From Microbacterium sp. 10M-3C3 (lineage in GTDB: Bacteria > Actinomycetota > Actinomycetes > Actinomycetales > Microbacteriaceae): 64,000 bases of DNA. The notes under the pieces were generated by a model that had not been told where the DNA came from, ran no database searches, and worked only from the letters and a program-made list of their open reading frames with translations. Position 1 is the first letter of the stretch, and every line of letters starts with the position of its first letter. Below, piece by piece: positions 8,305 through 16,723 of the stretch. Both the position numbers and the translations under genes were made by a program. The DNA lies in NCBI RefSeq assembly GCF_003931875.1, contig NZ_CP034245.1, forward strand, positions 3,038,001 to 3,102,000, read 5' to 3'.

Positions 8305-9132
8305 ATGGCACTGCCCGTCGCTTCCGTGCAGCTGTACAGCCTGGCGGCGGAGTTCTCCGCCGACCCGCAGGGCTCCCTCGACCGTCTGGCCGCCCTCGGG
8401 CTGCGCCACGTGGAGGCGTTCGACTTCGTGCGGCGGCCCGACGAGGTCCGCGCCGCGCTGGATGCGAGCGGGCTGGACTCCCCCACCGGTCACGCGCCGC
8501 TGCTGTCGGACGAGCTGTGGACGCCCGACGGGTCGATCCCCACCCCCGCCCCCGAGGTGGTCTTCGAGGCGGCCGCGACGATCGGCATGACGACCGTGAT
8601 CGACCCGTTCGTCGACCCGGCGCGCTGGCTCACCGAGGAGGGCGTCGCCGACATCGCCGAGCGCCTGAACCGCGCGGCCGACACCGCCGCATCCTTCGGC
8701 CTGAGCGTCGGCTACCACAACCACGCGCAGGAGTTCGTCGCCTCCTTCGGCGGCGTGACGGCGTTCGAGCGCTTCGTGTCGCTCACCGACGAGCGCGTCG
8801 CGATCGAGCTCGACCTGTTCTGGGCCCTCACGGGCGACCAGGACGTGCCCGCCCTCGTCGAGCGGCTGGGCTCGCGCCTGACCGCCGTCCACGTGAAGGA
8901 CGGCGTCGTGCCGCGCCCCAACCCCTTCGCCCCGGGCGCCGAGCGCCTGTCGACCGACGTCCTCGACCAGCGGCGCCCCGGCCAGGGCGACGTGCCCCTC
9001 GCGGCGGCCCTCGAGGCCGGACGCGGCGCCATCCGCTACGCCGTGATCGAGTACGACCGCCCGCCGGGCGACGTGTTCGACGACATCGCCGCGAGCCTCG
9101 CGTTCCTCACCGAGGGCGGGTTCGTCCGATGA
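8305..9132 (+). CDS. Sugar phosphate isomerase/epimerase (AP-endonuclease-2 TIM barrel)
   Basis: A 275-residue TIM barrel of the xylose-isomerase-like/IolE-IolI superfamily. Typical metal-site strands are visible: LGYHNH-like GLSVGYHNHAQEF, IELDLFWAL, and TAVHVKDGV with its His. ATG 8305 follows a strong ribosome binding site (GGAAGGAAGG at 8291-8300). Its TGA overlaps the ATG of the oxidoreductase gene, so the two are coupled. Such pairs act on oxidised sugars or cyclitols, for example inosose or 3-keto-glycosides. The specific substrate is not determined. Confidence 0.83.
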   Translation: MALPVASVQLYSLAAEFSADPQGSLDRLAALGLRHVEAFDFVRRPDEVRAALDASGLDSPTGHAPLLSDELWTPDGSIPTPAPEVVFEAAATIGMTTVIDPFVDPARWLTEEGVADIAERLNRAADTAASFGLSVGYHNHAQEFVASFGGVTAFERFVSLTDERVAIELDLFWALTGDQDVPALVERLGSRLTAVHVKDGVVPRPNPFAPGAERLSTDVLDQRRPGQGDVPLAAALEAGRGAIRYAVIEYDRPPGDVFDDIAASLAFLTEGGFVR

Positions 9133-10259
9133 CCGGGCCGGTCGGAATCGGCGTCATCGGCGCGGGGGTCATCAGCGACACGTACCTCGAGAACCTCACG
9201 ACGTTCCCCGACGTCGAGGTGCTCATCGTGGGCGACCTGTTCCCCGAGCGCGCCCGGGAGAAGGCCGACGCGCACGGCGTGCCCGCCGCGGGCACCGTCG
9301 ACGACGTGCTCGCCCACCCCGGCGTGCAGGTCGTCGTGAACCTCACGATCCCCGCCGCCCACATCGAGATCTCCGCGGCCGCGGTCGCCGCCGGCAAGCA
9401 CGTGTGGACCGAGAAGCCGCTGGGTCTCGACCGCGAGGGCTCGGCTCGGCTGCTGCGGGATGCGGCGGCGGCGGGCGTGCGCATCGGCTCGGCGCCCGAC
9501 ACGGTGCTCGGCCCCGGCTTCCAGTCGGCCAAGCGCGCGATCCTCGCGGGGGTCATCGGGCGGCCGCTGTTCGCGCAGACCGCGTTCCAGACGCAGGGGC
9601 CCGATCTGTGGCACCCGAGCCCGCAGTTCCTGTTCGCCCGAGGTGCGGGACCGCTCCTGGACATGGGCCCGTACTACCTCACGGCTCTCGTGAGCCTGCT
9701 CGGGCCGGTCGACCGGGTCGCGGCGGCGGGCCTGAAGGCCCGCGAGGAGCGCGTCATCCACACCGGCCCCGACGCGGGCACGACCTTCGCGGTCGAGGTG
9801 CCCTCCACGGTGCAGATGCTCACGGTGTTCGAGAGCGGGCAGCAGGCGCAGAGCCAGCTGTCGTTCGACTCCGCGCTGGAGCGCCATGGCGTGTTCGAGG
9901 TGCACGGCACCGAGGGGTCGATCGTGATCCCCGACCCCAACCGGTTCGAGGGCGTGTCGCGCTCCGTGAAGCCGCTCGGCGTCATCCGTGACGGCATGTC
10001 GTTCGAGCAGGAGTGGATCGACCTGCCGCAGGAGGGCACGGTCGTCGGCCGGGGCCTCGGGCTCCTGGACATGGTGCGCGCGATCGCCGAGGATCGTCCG
10101 CACGTGGCGACGGGCGAGCTCGGCTATCACGTGCTCGACGTCATGCTCTCCGCGGCCGAATCCGCCGATTCGGGCGCGTTCGTGACGGTCGACAGCACGC
10201 TGGCCGCCCCCGTGCCCGTCGTGCCGGCCGGCTTCGACCCCTTCGCGCGCACGCTCTGA
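9129..10259 (+). CDS. Gfo/Idh/MocA-family oxidoreductase
   Basis: An NAD(P)-dependent sugar or cyclitol dehydrogenase of 376 residues. The N-terminal Rossmann fold has GVIGAGVISDTYLENL (residues 8-23), and the family lysine is in WTEKPLG (about residues 94-100). The C-terminal substrate domain includes RGAGPLLDMGPYYLTAL, where Asp and Tyr replace the His-containing signature of many relatives. The start overlaps the isomerase stop (ATGA), forming a two-gene operon under the divergent TetR regulator. The 3' end is followed at once by a long perfect hairpin. Confidence 0.86.
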   Translation: MTGPVGIGVIGAGVISDTYLENLTTFPDVEVLIVGDLFPERAREKADAHGVPAAGTVDDVLAHPGVQVVVNLTIPAAHIEISAAAVAAGKHVWTEKPLGLDREGSARLLRDAAAAGVRIGSAPDTVLGPGFQSAKRAILAGVIGRPLFAQTAFQTQGPDLWHPSPQFLFARGAGPLLDMGPYYLTALVSLLGPVDRVAAAGLKAREERVIHTGPDAGTTFAVEVPSTVQMLTVFESGQQAQSQLSFDSALERHGVFEVHGTEGSIVIPDPNRFEGVSRSVKPLGVIRDGMSFEQEWIDLPQEGTVVGRGLGLLDMVRAIAEDRPHVATGELGYHVLDVMLSAAESADSGAFVTVDSTLAAPVPVVPAGFDPFARTL

Positions 10260-10264
10260 CCGCG

Positions 10265-10333
10265 CAGAATTCAGGCCCAGCAGGCGCCGGAAGGCCGCAT
10301 CCGGCCGTCACCGACGGCTGGGCCTGAATTCTG
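10265..10333. terminator. Long perfect hairpin between convergent genes (family E, copy 1)
   Basis: The 17-bp arm CAGAATTCAGGCCCAGC (10265-10281) is exactly complementary to 10317-10333. It lies 5 bp beyond the oxidoreductase stop and before the convergent ROK gene, so it is a likely bidirectional terminator. A second hairpin of similar design, with CTCAGGCTGAG arms, is at 28371-28463. Confidence 0.75.
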
Positions 10334-10348
10334 AACCGCGCGCGCCGC

Positions 10349-11527
10349 TCAGACGCCGACGATGCGGTGGAGGGTCTCGGGCGAGAGCGCGTGCTCGAGC
10401 GCGAGCACGCCGGCGCCGATCACCGCGGCGTCCTCGGCGGCCGTGGAATGCACGATCGCGAGCCGCTCGGTCGCGAGCGGCGTCGAGCGGGTGTAGACGA
10501 CCTCGCGCACCCCCGCGATGAGGTGCTCGCCGACCCGCGCCATCGATCCGCCGATCGCGATGACCGACGGGTTGAGCAGGCTCACGCTCGCCGTGAGCAC
10601 CTCGCCGATGTCGCGGCCCGCCTGCCGCACCGCGTGGATCGCGTCGATGCTGTTGTGCTTGACGAGGTCGACGACGTCGTCGGACGAGTGCGCGTCGATG
10701 CCGCGCTCACGCAGCGTCCGCGCGATCGCGGGTCCGGATGCCAGCGCCTCGAGGCACCCGCGGCTGCCGCAGTGGCACGGCACGTCCGCGCCGCGGGCGA
10801 CGCGCACGTGCCCCAGGTCGCCGGCGACGCCCTGCGCGCCGCGCAGCAGCCGCCCGCCCGATATGACGCCGGCGCCGATGCCCGTGGCGACCTTCACGAA
10901 GATGAGGTGCTCGGTGTCGCGCCACCCCACCGCGCACTCGCCGAGCGCCATGAGGTTCACGTCGTTGTCGACGAGAGCGGGCGCGTCGAGGTGCTGCGCC
11001 ATCCAGCCGGGCACGTCGAAGCGGTCCCACCCGGGCATGATCGGAGGGTTGATCGGCTGCCCCGTCGAGTGGAGCACCGGCCCCGGCAGGCCCACGCCGA
11101 TCGCCGCCAGGTCGCGCTCGGTGCGACCGGTGCGGGAGAGCAGGTCGTGGAGCATCGCGACGACGCGCTCGAGCACCGCGACGGGACCCTCGGCGACGTC
11201 GAGCGGCTCGCTCACCTTCTCGAGCACGCTGCCGACGAGGTCGATGAGCGCCACCGTCGCGTGCGACGCACCGATGTCGACCGCGCCCATGACGCGCCCG
11301 CCCGGGTTCAGGGCGAACTGCGACGAGGGTCGCCCGCCGGTGGACACCGCATCCGCGACGGGAGCGATGAGGCCCATCCGCATGAGCTCGTCCACGCGGG
11401 CGGCGACCGTCGAGCGGGCCAGGCCCGTCGCCTGGGCGAGCTGCGCCCGGGTGCGCGGGGCCCCGTCGCGCAGCAGCTGGAAGAGCTCGGTGACACCCGC
11501 GCTGCCGGCCGGCGCTCCGCCGCTCAT
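10349..11527 (-). CDS. ROK-family transcriptional regulator
   Basis: About 392 residues. The N-terminal winged helix (RAQLAQATGLARSTVAARVDELMRMGLI, residues 22-50) precedes a ROK sugar-kinase-like domain. GAVDIGASHATVAL lies near residue 90, and the zinc-binding motif CHCGSRGCLE follows. The HTH makes it a NagC/XylR-type repressor rather than a kinase. The adjacent divisome of genes in the same direction upstream (permease, ATPase) and the divergent binding protein suggest it controls this sugar transporter. ATG 11527 was chosen because the HTH begins shortly after. Confidence 0.88.
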   Translation of the reverse strand: MSGGAPAGSAGVTELFQLLRDGAPRTRAQLAQATGLARSTVAARVDELMRMGLIAPVADAVSTGGRPSSQFALNPGGRVMGAVDIGASHATVALIDLVGSVLEKVSEPLDVAEGPVAVLERVVAMLHDLLSRTGRTERDLAAIGVGLPGPVLHSTGQPINPPIMPGWDRFDVPGWMAQHLDAPALVDNDVNLMALGECAVGWRDTEHLIFVKVATGIGAGVISGGRLLRGAQGVAGDLGHVRVARGADVPCHCGSRGCLEALASGPAIARTLRERGIDAHSSDDVVDLVKHNSIDAIHAVRQAGRDIGEVLTASVSLLNPSVIAIGGSMARVGEHLIAGVREVVYTRSTPLATERLAIVHSTAAEDAAVIGAGVLALEHALSPETLHRIVGV

Positions 11528-11588
11528 GAGGACCACGACCCCAGTGAACCACGTGGGCGCCGGGCCGACGACCGCGGCGGCACGGGGA

Positions 11589-12629
11589 TCACGTCGTGCG
11601 CACGTCCGTGCGGGCGAACCGCTGCTGGAGCAGCACCGCGATGACGATGATGACGCCCTTGGCCACCGCCTGCACCGAGGACGACAGGTTGTTCTGCACG
11701 AAGACGTTGGTGAGCGTGGAGAAGATGAGCACGCCGAGGACGGTGCCGGTGATCGTGCCGCGGCCACCGGCGAGCAGCGTGCCGCCGACGACCACGGCGG
11801 CGATCGCGTCGAGCTCGTACAGCGTGCCGTGCGTCGAGGTGCCCGAGGTGGTGCGACCGAGGATCATCACGGCGCCGATGCCGGCGGTGAGGCCCGACAG
11901 GGCGTAGAGCCACACGATGTGCCGCTTGACGTTGATGCCCGCGAGGCGCGCGGCCTCGCGGTTGCCGCCGATCGCGACGGTGCGTCGGCCGAAGGTCGTG
12001 CGGTTGAGCAGGATCCACCCGCCGACCGCGACCAGCACGAAGATCCAGATGAGCATGTCGACGCCGAGGAAGTCGGCGTTCAGCGCCGACACGAACGCAC
12101 GCGAGTCGACGATGAGGGTGCGCCGCTCGGCGAGGATCTCGGCGAGACCGCGCGCGGCGACCAGCATCGCGAGGGTCGCCATGAACGCGACGACCTTGCC
12201 GTACGCGATCACGACGCCGTTGATCAGGCCCGCCGCGACGCCGACGGCGAGGGCGATGACGACCATGACGATCCAGTGCGTGCTGGCAACGACGTCCTGC
12301 ACCGCCGCGAGCGTCGCCACGATCGAGGCCAGACCGAGGACGGAGCCCACCGACAGGTCGATGCCGCCGGAGATGATGACGAAGGTCATGCCGATGCTCA
12401 CGACGCCGATGATGGAGGCCTGCCGGAGGATCACCAGCACGTTGCTGATGCTCGTGAACGAGTCGCCCGACGTGACCGCGCCCACGATGAAGATCACCAG
12501 CAGCGCGACGACGAGGCCCAGGTTGCGGCCGAGGGACCCGCGGAGCAGCCGGCGCGCGAGCGGGGGCCGGGACGACGGTTCACCGGGCGACGACGATGTC
12601 GCGACGGCGGGGATGGTCTGCTCGCTCAC
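11589..12629 (-). CDS. Ribose-type sugar ABC transporter permease
   Basis: Membrane permease of an RbsC-type importer, 346 residues with about 8-10 hydrophobic helices. The family hallmark GGIDLSVGSVLGLASI and the cytoplasmic-loop segment NREAARLAGINVKRHIVWLYALSGL are clear. The GTG start at 12629 overlaps the ATPase stop (GTGA). A charged or polar N-terminal tail of about 30 residues precedes the first helix. It pairs with the ATPase and the lipoprotein to import a monosaccharide or cyclitol. Confidence 0.9.
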   Translation of the reverse strand: MSEQTIPAVATSSSPGEPSSRPPLARRLLRGSLGRNLGLVVALLVIFIVGAVTSGDSFTSISNVLVILRQASIIGVVSIGMTFVIISGGIDLSVGSVLGLASIVATLAAVQDVVASTHWIVMVVIALAVGVAAGLINGVVIAYGKVVAFMATLAMLVAARGLAEILAERRTLIVDSRAFVSALNADFLGVDMLIWIFVLVAVGGWILLNRTTFGRRTVAIGGNREAARLAGINVKRHIVWLYALSGLTAGIGAVMILGRTTSGTSTHGTLYELDAIAAVVVGGTLLAGGRGTITGTVLGVLIFSTLTNVFVQNNLSSSVQAVAKGVIIVIAVLLQQRFARTDVRTT

Positions 12630-14164
12630 GCGGCAGCTCCTTTCATGACGAGGTCGAGCACGCCGTGCTCGTCGATCTGGGAAGCGGGGAGGGTCTCGAG
12701 GACGCGGCCCTCGGCGACGACGAGCACGGTGTCGGAGAGCCCGAGCACCTCCTCGATCTCGCTCGAGACGACGACGATCGCGTTGCCGGCGGCGGCGAGG
12801 TCGCGGATGAGGGCGTAGATCTCCGCGCGCGCGCCGACGTCGACGCCGCGGGTGGGCTCGTCCAGCAGCAGCACGCGCGTGCCGTGGACGAGCCAGCGGG
12901 CGAGGAGGATCTTCTGCTGATTGCCGCCGGACAGCGTCGCGGCGGGACGGTCGGGGTCGGCCGGGCGCAGCTCGAGCGCCTCGATCTGCTCGCGCGCGAC
13001 GCGTCGCTCGGCGCGCTCGTCGAGGAAGCCGCCGCGCGCGAAGCGGCCGAAGGTCGAGAGCGTCACATTCACGGTGATGGGCTCAGACAGCACGAGGCCC
13101 TGGCTCTTGCGCTCCTCGGGCGAGAGCCCGATGCCCGCGGCGACGGCCGCCGGCACGGAGCCGGGGCGCAGCACCCGCTCGCCCACGCGCACCGACCCGC
13201 TCGTGGCCCGGCGGGCGCCGTAGACGGTCTCGAGGATCTCCGAGCGCCCGGAGCCGACGAGCCCCGCGAGCCCTACGACCTCGCCCGCGCGCACCGAGAA
13301 CGACACGTCGTCGAAGACGCCCGCGAGCCCGAGCGCCTGCACGTCGAGGACGACCGGCGCGCCGGGCGCGATGGGCGGGCGGGCAGGGAAGACGTTCTCG
13401 ACGGCGCGGCCGGTCATGAGGCGGATGAGCTCGGCCGTGGGGGTGTCGGACACCGGGAGACCCACCGCAGTGGAGCGGCCGTCCTTGAGCACCGTGATGC
13501 GGTCGCCGATCTGGCGGATCTCCTCGAGGCGGTGCGTGATGTAGACCACCGCGATGCCGGCAGCGGTGAGCTCGCGCACGACGTGGAAGAGGTTCTTGAC
13601 CTCCTCGGTGTCGAGCACGGCCGACGGCTCGTCCATGATGATGAGCCGGATGTCGTGCGACAGTGCGCGGGCCATGCTGACGATCTGCTTGTTGGCCGCG
13701 CTCAGCTCGCCGACCTCGGTGTGCGGCGAGAGCGACCCGTGGCCGAGCCGCTTGAGCAGATCGCGCGTGCGTGCCGCCGCCTCCGAGCGCCGGCTGAATC
13801 CGCCGCGCGCGAGCTCGTGGCCGAGAAAGACGTTCTCGGCGATCGTGAGGCCGTCGACGACGTCGAGCTCCTGGTACATCGTCGCGATGCCGAGGGCCAG
13901 CGCCGCCTGCGGGTCGGGGATCTCGACGTCTTCCCCGTTCCAGCGGATGACGCCGTCGTCGGGTCGGTGCGCGCCGGCGAGCATCTTGATGAGCGTCGAT
14001 TTTCCGGCGCCGTTCTGGCCGAGCACGCAGTGCACCTCGCCCGCCCGCACCTCCAGGTCGACGCCCTTCAGGGCCGCGACCCCCGCGAAGCTCTTGGTCG
14101 CGCCGCGCACATCCAGTAATGCCGGCGAGTGGTCATCTTTGATCACGGAGCAGACAATACACAT
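12626..14164 (-). CDS. Sugar ABC transporter ATP-binding protein (tandem ABC, RbsA/MglA type)
   Basis: About 512 residues with two ABC cassettes. Cassette one has Walker A GQNGAGKST, signature LSAANKQ (the usual degenerate first-half signature) and Walker B LIIMDEPSAVLD. Cassette two has the degenerate Walker A GLVGSGRSE, signature LSGGNQQK and LLLDEPTRGVD, as normal for this family. ATG 14164 follows AGGGGG at good spacing; GTG 14146 is an alternative. It energises uptake with the coupled permease downstream and the divergent binding lipoprotein. Confidence 0.92.
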   Translation of the reverse strand: MCIVCSVIKDDHSPALLDVRGATKSFAGVAALKGVDLEVRAGEVHCVLGQNGAGKSTLIKMLAGAHRPDDGVIRWNGEDVEIPDPQAALALGIATMYQELDVVDGLTIAENVFLGHELARGGFSRRSEAAARTRDLLKRLGHGSLSPHTEVGELSAANKQIVSMARALSHDIRLIIMDEPSAVLDTEEVKNLFHVVRELTAAGIAVVYITHRLEEIRQIGDRITVLKDGRSTAVGLPVSDTPTAELIRLMTGRAVENVFPARPPIAPGAPVVLDVQALGLAGVFDDVSFSVRAGEVVGLAGLVGSGRSEILETVYGARRATSGSVRVGERVLRPGSVPAAVAAGIGLSPEERKSQGLVLSEPITVNVTLSTFGRFARGGFLDERAERRVAREQIEALELRPADPDRPAATLSGGNQQKILLARWLVHGTRVLLLDEPTRGVDVGARAEIYALIRDLAAAGNAIVVVSSEIEEVLGLSDTVLVVAEGRVLETLPASQIDEHGVLDLVMKGAAA

Positions 14165-14296
14165 CGCCGGCCCCCTGCGCGACCATCCGCGGTGAAGGAT
14201 TCGCTCGGAGGCGACTCCGATGCGCAACGTCGTCATCGGCGGAATTCCGCACTCGCCGTCACCGCCGCGGGACTTTCGACGGATCGAAAACAAAAG

Positions 14297-14326
14297 TTGA
14301 CCTTTCGCCGACCCGTTCAGTACCGT
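14297..14326 (+). promoter_or_regulatory. Candidate sigma-70-type promoter of the binding-protein gene
   Basis: TTGACC (14297-14302) and TACCGT (14321-14326) are separated by 18 bp, about 78 bp upstream of ATG 14404. The 239-bp divergent intergenic region 14165-14403 is less GC-rich here than its surroundings, as expected for a regulated promoter. Any ROK operator would be in this interval, but I could not pin one down. Confidence 0.45.
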
Positions 14327-14403
14327 GACGCTGTCAGCGACGACGAGGCTCCCCGCCCGCATGCGGAGGCAGTCGCTGACTGCATCGCATTCAAGGAGGA
14401 AAC

Positions 14404-15450
14404 ATGCATTCACTGCGCACTGCGCGCACGCGGGCCCTCGTGGCCGGCGGCGCGGCGCTGGCGGCCATCGCCCTGCTGGCCGGCTGCACCCAGGGGGCCG
14501 ACGAAGCGGACGTCGTCGACCAGGGCACGACGAGCGAGGAGAACGCCGCCGCGGGCGACACCGTCACCATCGGCTTCTCGGGCCCCGCGGCCGACCACGG
14601 CTGGCTGGGCGCGATCAACTCCGGCGCCCTCGCCGCCGCCGAGAGCTTCCCCGACGTCGACCTCAAGGTCGCCGAGGGCACGAACGACGTCAACGCGCAG
14701 ATCGCCGCCGTCGAGACCTTCATCAACGACGGCGTCGACGCGATCGTCCTGCTGCCCAGCGACGGCGCGGCCTTGACCGAGGTCGCGATCAAGGCCATGG
14801 AGGCCGGCATCCCCGTCATCAACGTCGACCGCGAGTTCTCGAGCCCGTTCGCCGCCCGCACGACCGTGCTCGGCGACAACTACGGGATGGGCGTGAGCGC
14901 CGGCACCTACATCTGCGAGCAGCTGGACGGCAAGAGCGACGCCGTGGTCGCCGAGATCGCGGGCATCGACTCCCTGCCGCTCACGCAGGACCGCTCGCAG
15001 GGCTTCGCCGACGCGCTGGAGGACTGCGGGCTCGAGGTGAGCGCGCGCGTCGCCGCCGACTTCACGGTGCAGGGCGGCGAGTCCGCGGCCTCGCAGCTGC
15101 TGTCGGCCAACCCGCAGATCGACGCCATCTGGAACCACGACGACGACCAGGGCATCGGCGTGCTCGCCGCGATCGACGCGGCCGGCCGCGACGAGTTCTT
15201 CATGGTCGGCGGCGCCGGCTCGCGCAACGCGATGGAGGCGATCCAGGCCGATGACACGGTGCTGAAGGCGACGGTCATCTACCCGTCGACCCAGGCCGCC
15301 GACGGCATCGCGCTCGCCCGCCTCATCGCGCAGCAGAAGACGATGAGCGACATCATCACGCCGAGCGTCGCGAACCGGATCGTGCTGGACGCCCCGGTCG
15401 TGACGAAGGACAACGTCGCCGACTTCATCGACCTGGCGTTCGAGTCCTGA
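14404..15450 (+). CDS. Sugar ABC transporter substrate-binding lipoprotein
   Basis: A periplasmic-binding-protein-type (RbsB-like) receptor, 348 residues, exported and lipid-anchored. The signal peptide ends with lipobox LLAGC, giving Cys28 as the lipidation site. The mature domain has the two-lobe pattern (TIGFSGPAADHGW, IVLLPSDGAALTEVAIKAMEAGIPVINVDREF, IWNHDDDQGIGVLAAID). A strong AAGGAGGAAAC ribosome site precedes ATG 14404. It is divergent from the ATPase and permease genes. Downstream are a dehydrogenase and an isomerase, implying that the transported ligand is oxidised after uptake. Confidence 0.92.
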   Translation: MHSLRTARTRALVAGGAALAAIALLAGCTQGADEADVVDQGTTSEENAAAGDTVTIGFSGPAADHGWLGAINSGALAAAESFPDVDLKVAEGTNDVNAQIAAVETFINDGVDAIVLLPSDGAALTEVAIKAMEAGIPVINVDREFSSPFAARTTVLGDNYGMGVSAGTYICEQLDGKSDAVVAEIAGIDSLPLTQDRSQGFADALEDCGLEVSARVAADFTVQGGESAASQLLSANPQIDAIWNHDDDQGIGVLAAIDAAGRDEFFMVGGAGSRNAMEAIQADDTVLKATVIYPSTQAADGIALARLIAQQKTMSDIITPSVANRIVLDAPVVTKDNVADFIDLAFES

Positions 15451-15457
15451 CACCTCG

Positions 15458-15502
15458 CGGGGGCGCACGACCCGGGCGCACCACCCCGGGCGGGCGCCCC
15501 CG
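15458..15502 (+). terminator. Hairpin after the binding-protein gene (attenuator-like)
   Basis: Arm CGGGGGCGC (15458-15466) pairs with GCGCCCCCG (15494-15502), with an inner CCCGGG pair. It follows the binding-protein stop and precedes the dehydrogenase gene on the same strand. Such hairpins commonly limit read-through so that the binding protein is made in excess. Confidence 0.65.
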
Positions 15503-15527
15503 CATCCGTCCTACGAAAGGATCCCCC

Positions 15528-16697
15528 GTGACCACTCCCCCGCTGCGCGTCGCCATGATCGGCCACGGCTTCATGGGCGCCGCCCACTCGCAAGGCTGGC
15601 GCGTCGCGCCCCGCTTCTTCGATCTACCGCGTGCGGTGGAGATGGCGGTGGTGGTCGGGCGCAATGCGCAGGCGGTGGCGGATGCGGCGGCGAAGTGGGG
15701 GTGGGCGGAGTCGGCGACGGACTGGCGTGCGGTGATCGCGCGGGACGACATCGATGTCGTGGACATCGTGACGCCGGGTGATTCGCACGCCGAGATCGCG
15801 ATCGCGGCGCTTCAGGCGGGCAAGCACGTGCTGTGCGAGAAGCCGCTGGCCAACACGGTCGCGGAGGCCGAGGCGATGACCGAGGCCGCCGAGCGTGCCG
15901 CGGAGCGCGGCATCCGGAGCATGGTCGGCTTCACCTACCGCCGCGTTCCCGCGGCCACCTTCGCACGCGACCTCGTCGCCGCCGGCCGCATCGGCGACGT
16001 GCGCCAGGTGCGCGCCGAGTACCTGCAGGACTGGCTGTCGGATGCCGACGCCCCGCTCACGTGGCGCCTGCAGAAGGATCGCGCCGGGTCGGGTTCGCTC
16101 GGCGACATCGGCGCGCACGCGATCGACCTCGCCGAGTACATCACGGGCCTGCACGTCGAGCGTGTCTCGGGCATCCTCGAGACCCTCGTCGCCGAGCGTC
16201 CGCTCATGGCGGAGGGCATCGGCCTCTCCGGCACGGCGTCGAGCGAGCGCGGGGCGGTCACGGTCGACGACGTCGCCCTGTTCACGGGGCGTCTCTCGGG
16301 CGGCGCGCTCGCGTCGTTCGAGGCGACGCGATTCCGCACCGGGCGCAAGAACGCGCTGCGCGTGGAGGTGTCGGGATCGACCGGCGCCCTGTCGTTCGAC
16401 CTCGAGCGCATGAACGAGCTCGAGTTCTACGACGCGACGGCGCCCGACACCGAGCTCGGCTTCCGCCGCATCCTGGTCACCGAGCACGACCACCCTTACC
16501 TCGCGCCGTGGTGGCCGACCGGTCACATGCTCGGGTACGAGCACGGCTTCAGCCACCAGGTCGTCGACTTCGTCACCGCGATCGCCGACGGCACCCAGCC
16601 GCGCCCCTCGTTCGGCGACGGCCTCCACATCCAGCGCGTCCTCGACGCGGTCGAGCGCAGCTCCGAGCACGGCAGCGCGTGGCTCGACGTCGAGTGA
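15528..16697 (+). CDS. Gfo/Idh/MocA-family oxidoreductase (second copy)
   Basis: A 389-residue NAD(P)-dependent dehydrogenase of the glucose-fructose-oxidoreductase/inositol-dehydrogenase family. Motifs are MIGHGFMGAAHSQGW near the N terminus, CEKPLANT around residues 104-111, and the catalytic-region signature GSGSLGDIGAHAIDLAEYI with Asp and His. The GTG start at 15528 has a GAAAGG ribosome site 10 nt upstream. The segment 15620-15830 uses GCG/GTG third positions much more than the rest of the gene, which favours C. It probably oxidises the sugar or cyclitol imported by the adjacent ABC system. Confidence 0.88.
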   Translation: MTTPPLRVAMIGHGFMGAAHSQGWRVAPRFFDLPRAVEMAVVVGRNAQAVADAAAKWGWAESATDWRAVIARDDIDVVDIVTPGDSHAEIAIAALQAGKHVLCEKPLANTVAEAEAMTEAAERAAERGIRSMVGFTYRRVPAATFARDLVAAGRIGDVRQVRAEYLQDWLSDADAPLTWRLQKDRAGSGSLGDIGAHAIDLAEYITGLHVERVSGILETLVAERPLMAEGIGLSGTASSERGAVTVDDVALFTGRLSGGALASFEATRFRTGRKNALRVEVSGSTGALSFDLERMNELEFYDATAPDTELGFRRILVTEHDHPYLAPWWPTGHMLGYEHGFSHQVVDFVTAIADGTQPRPSFGDGLHIQRVLDAVERSSEHGSAWLDVE

Positions 16698-16723
16698 ACC
16701 GCATCCACCCAGAAGGGAATCGC

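Noticed and set aside
14165..14403. A riboswitch or small RNA in the transporter promoter region
   Set aside because: I found no conserved riboswitch core or strong extended structure; a promoter and regulator site explain the gap.
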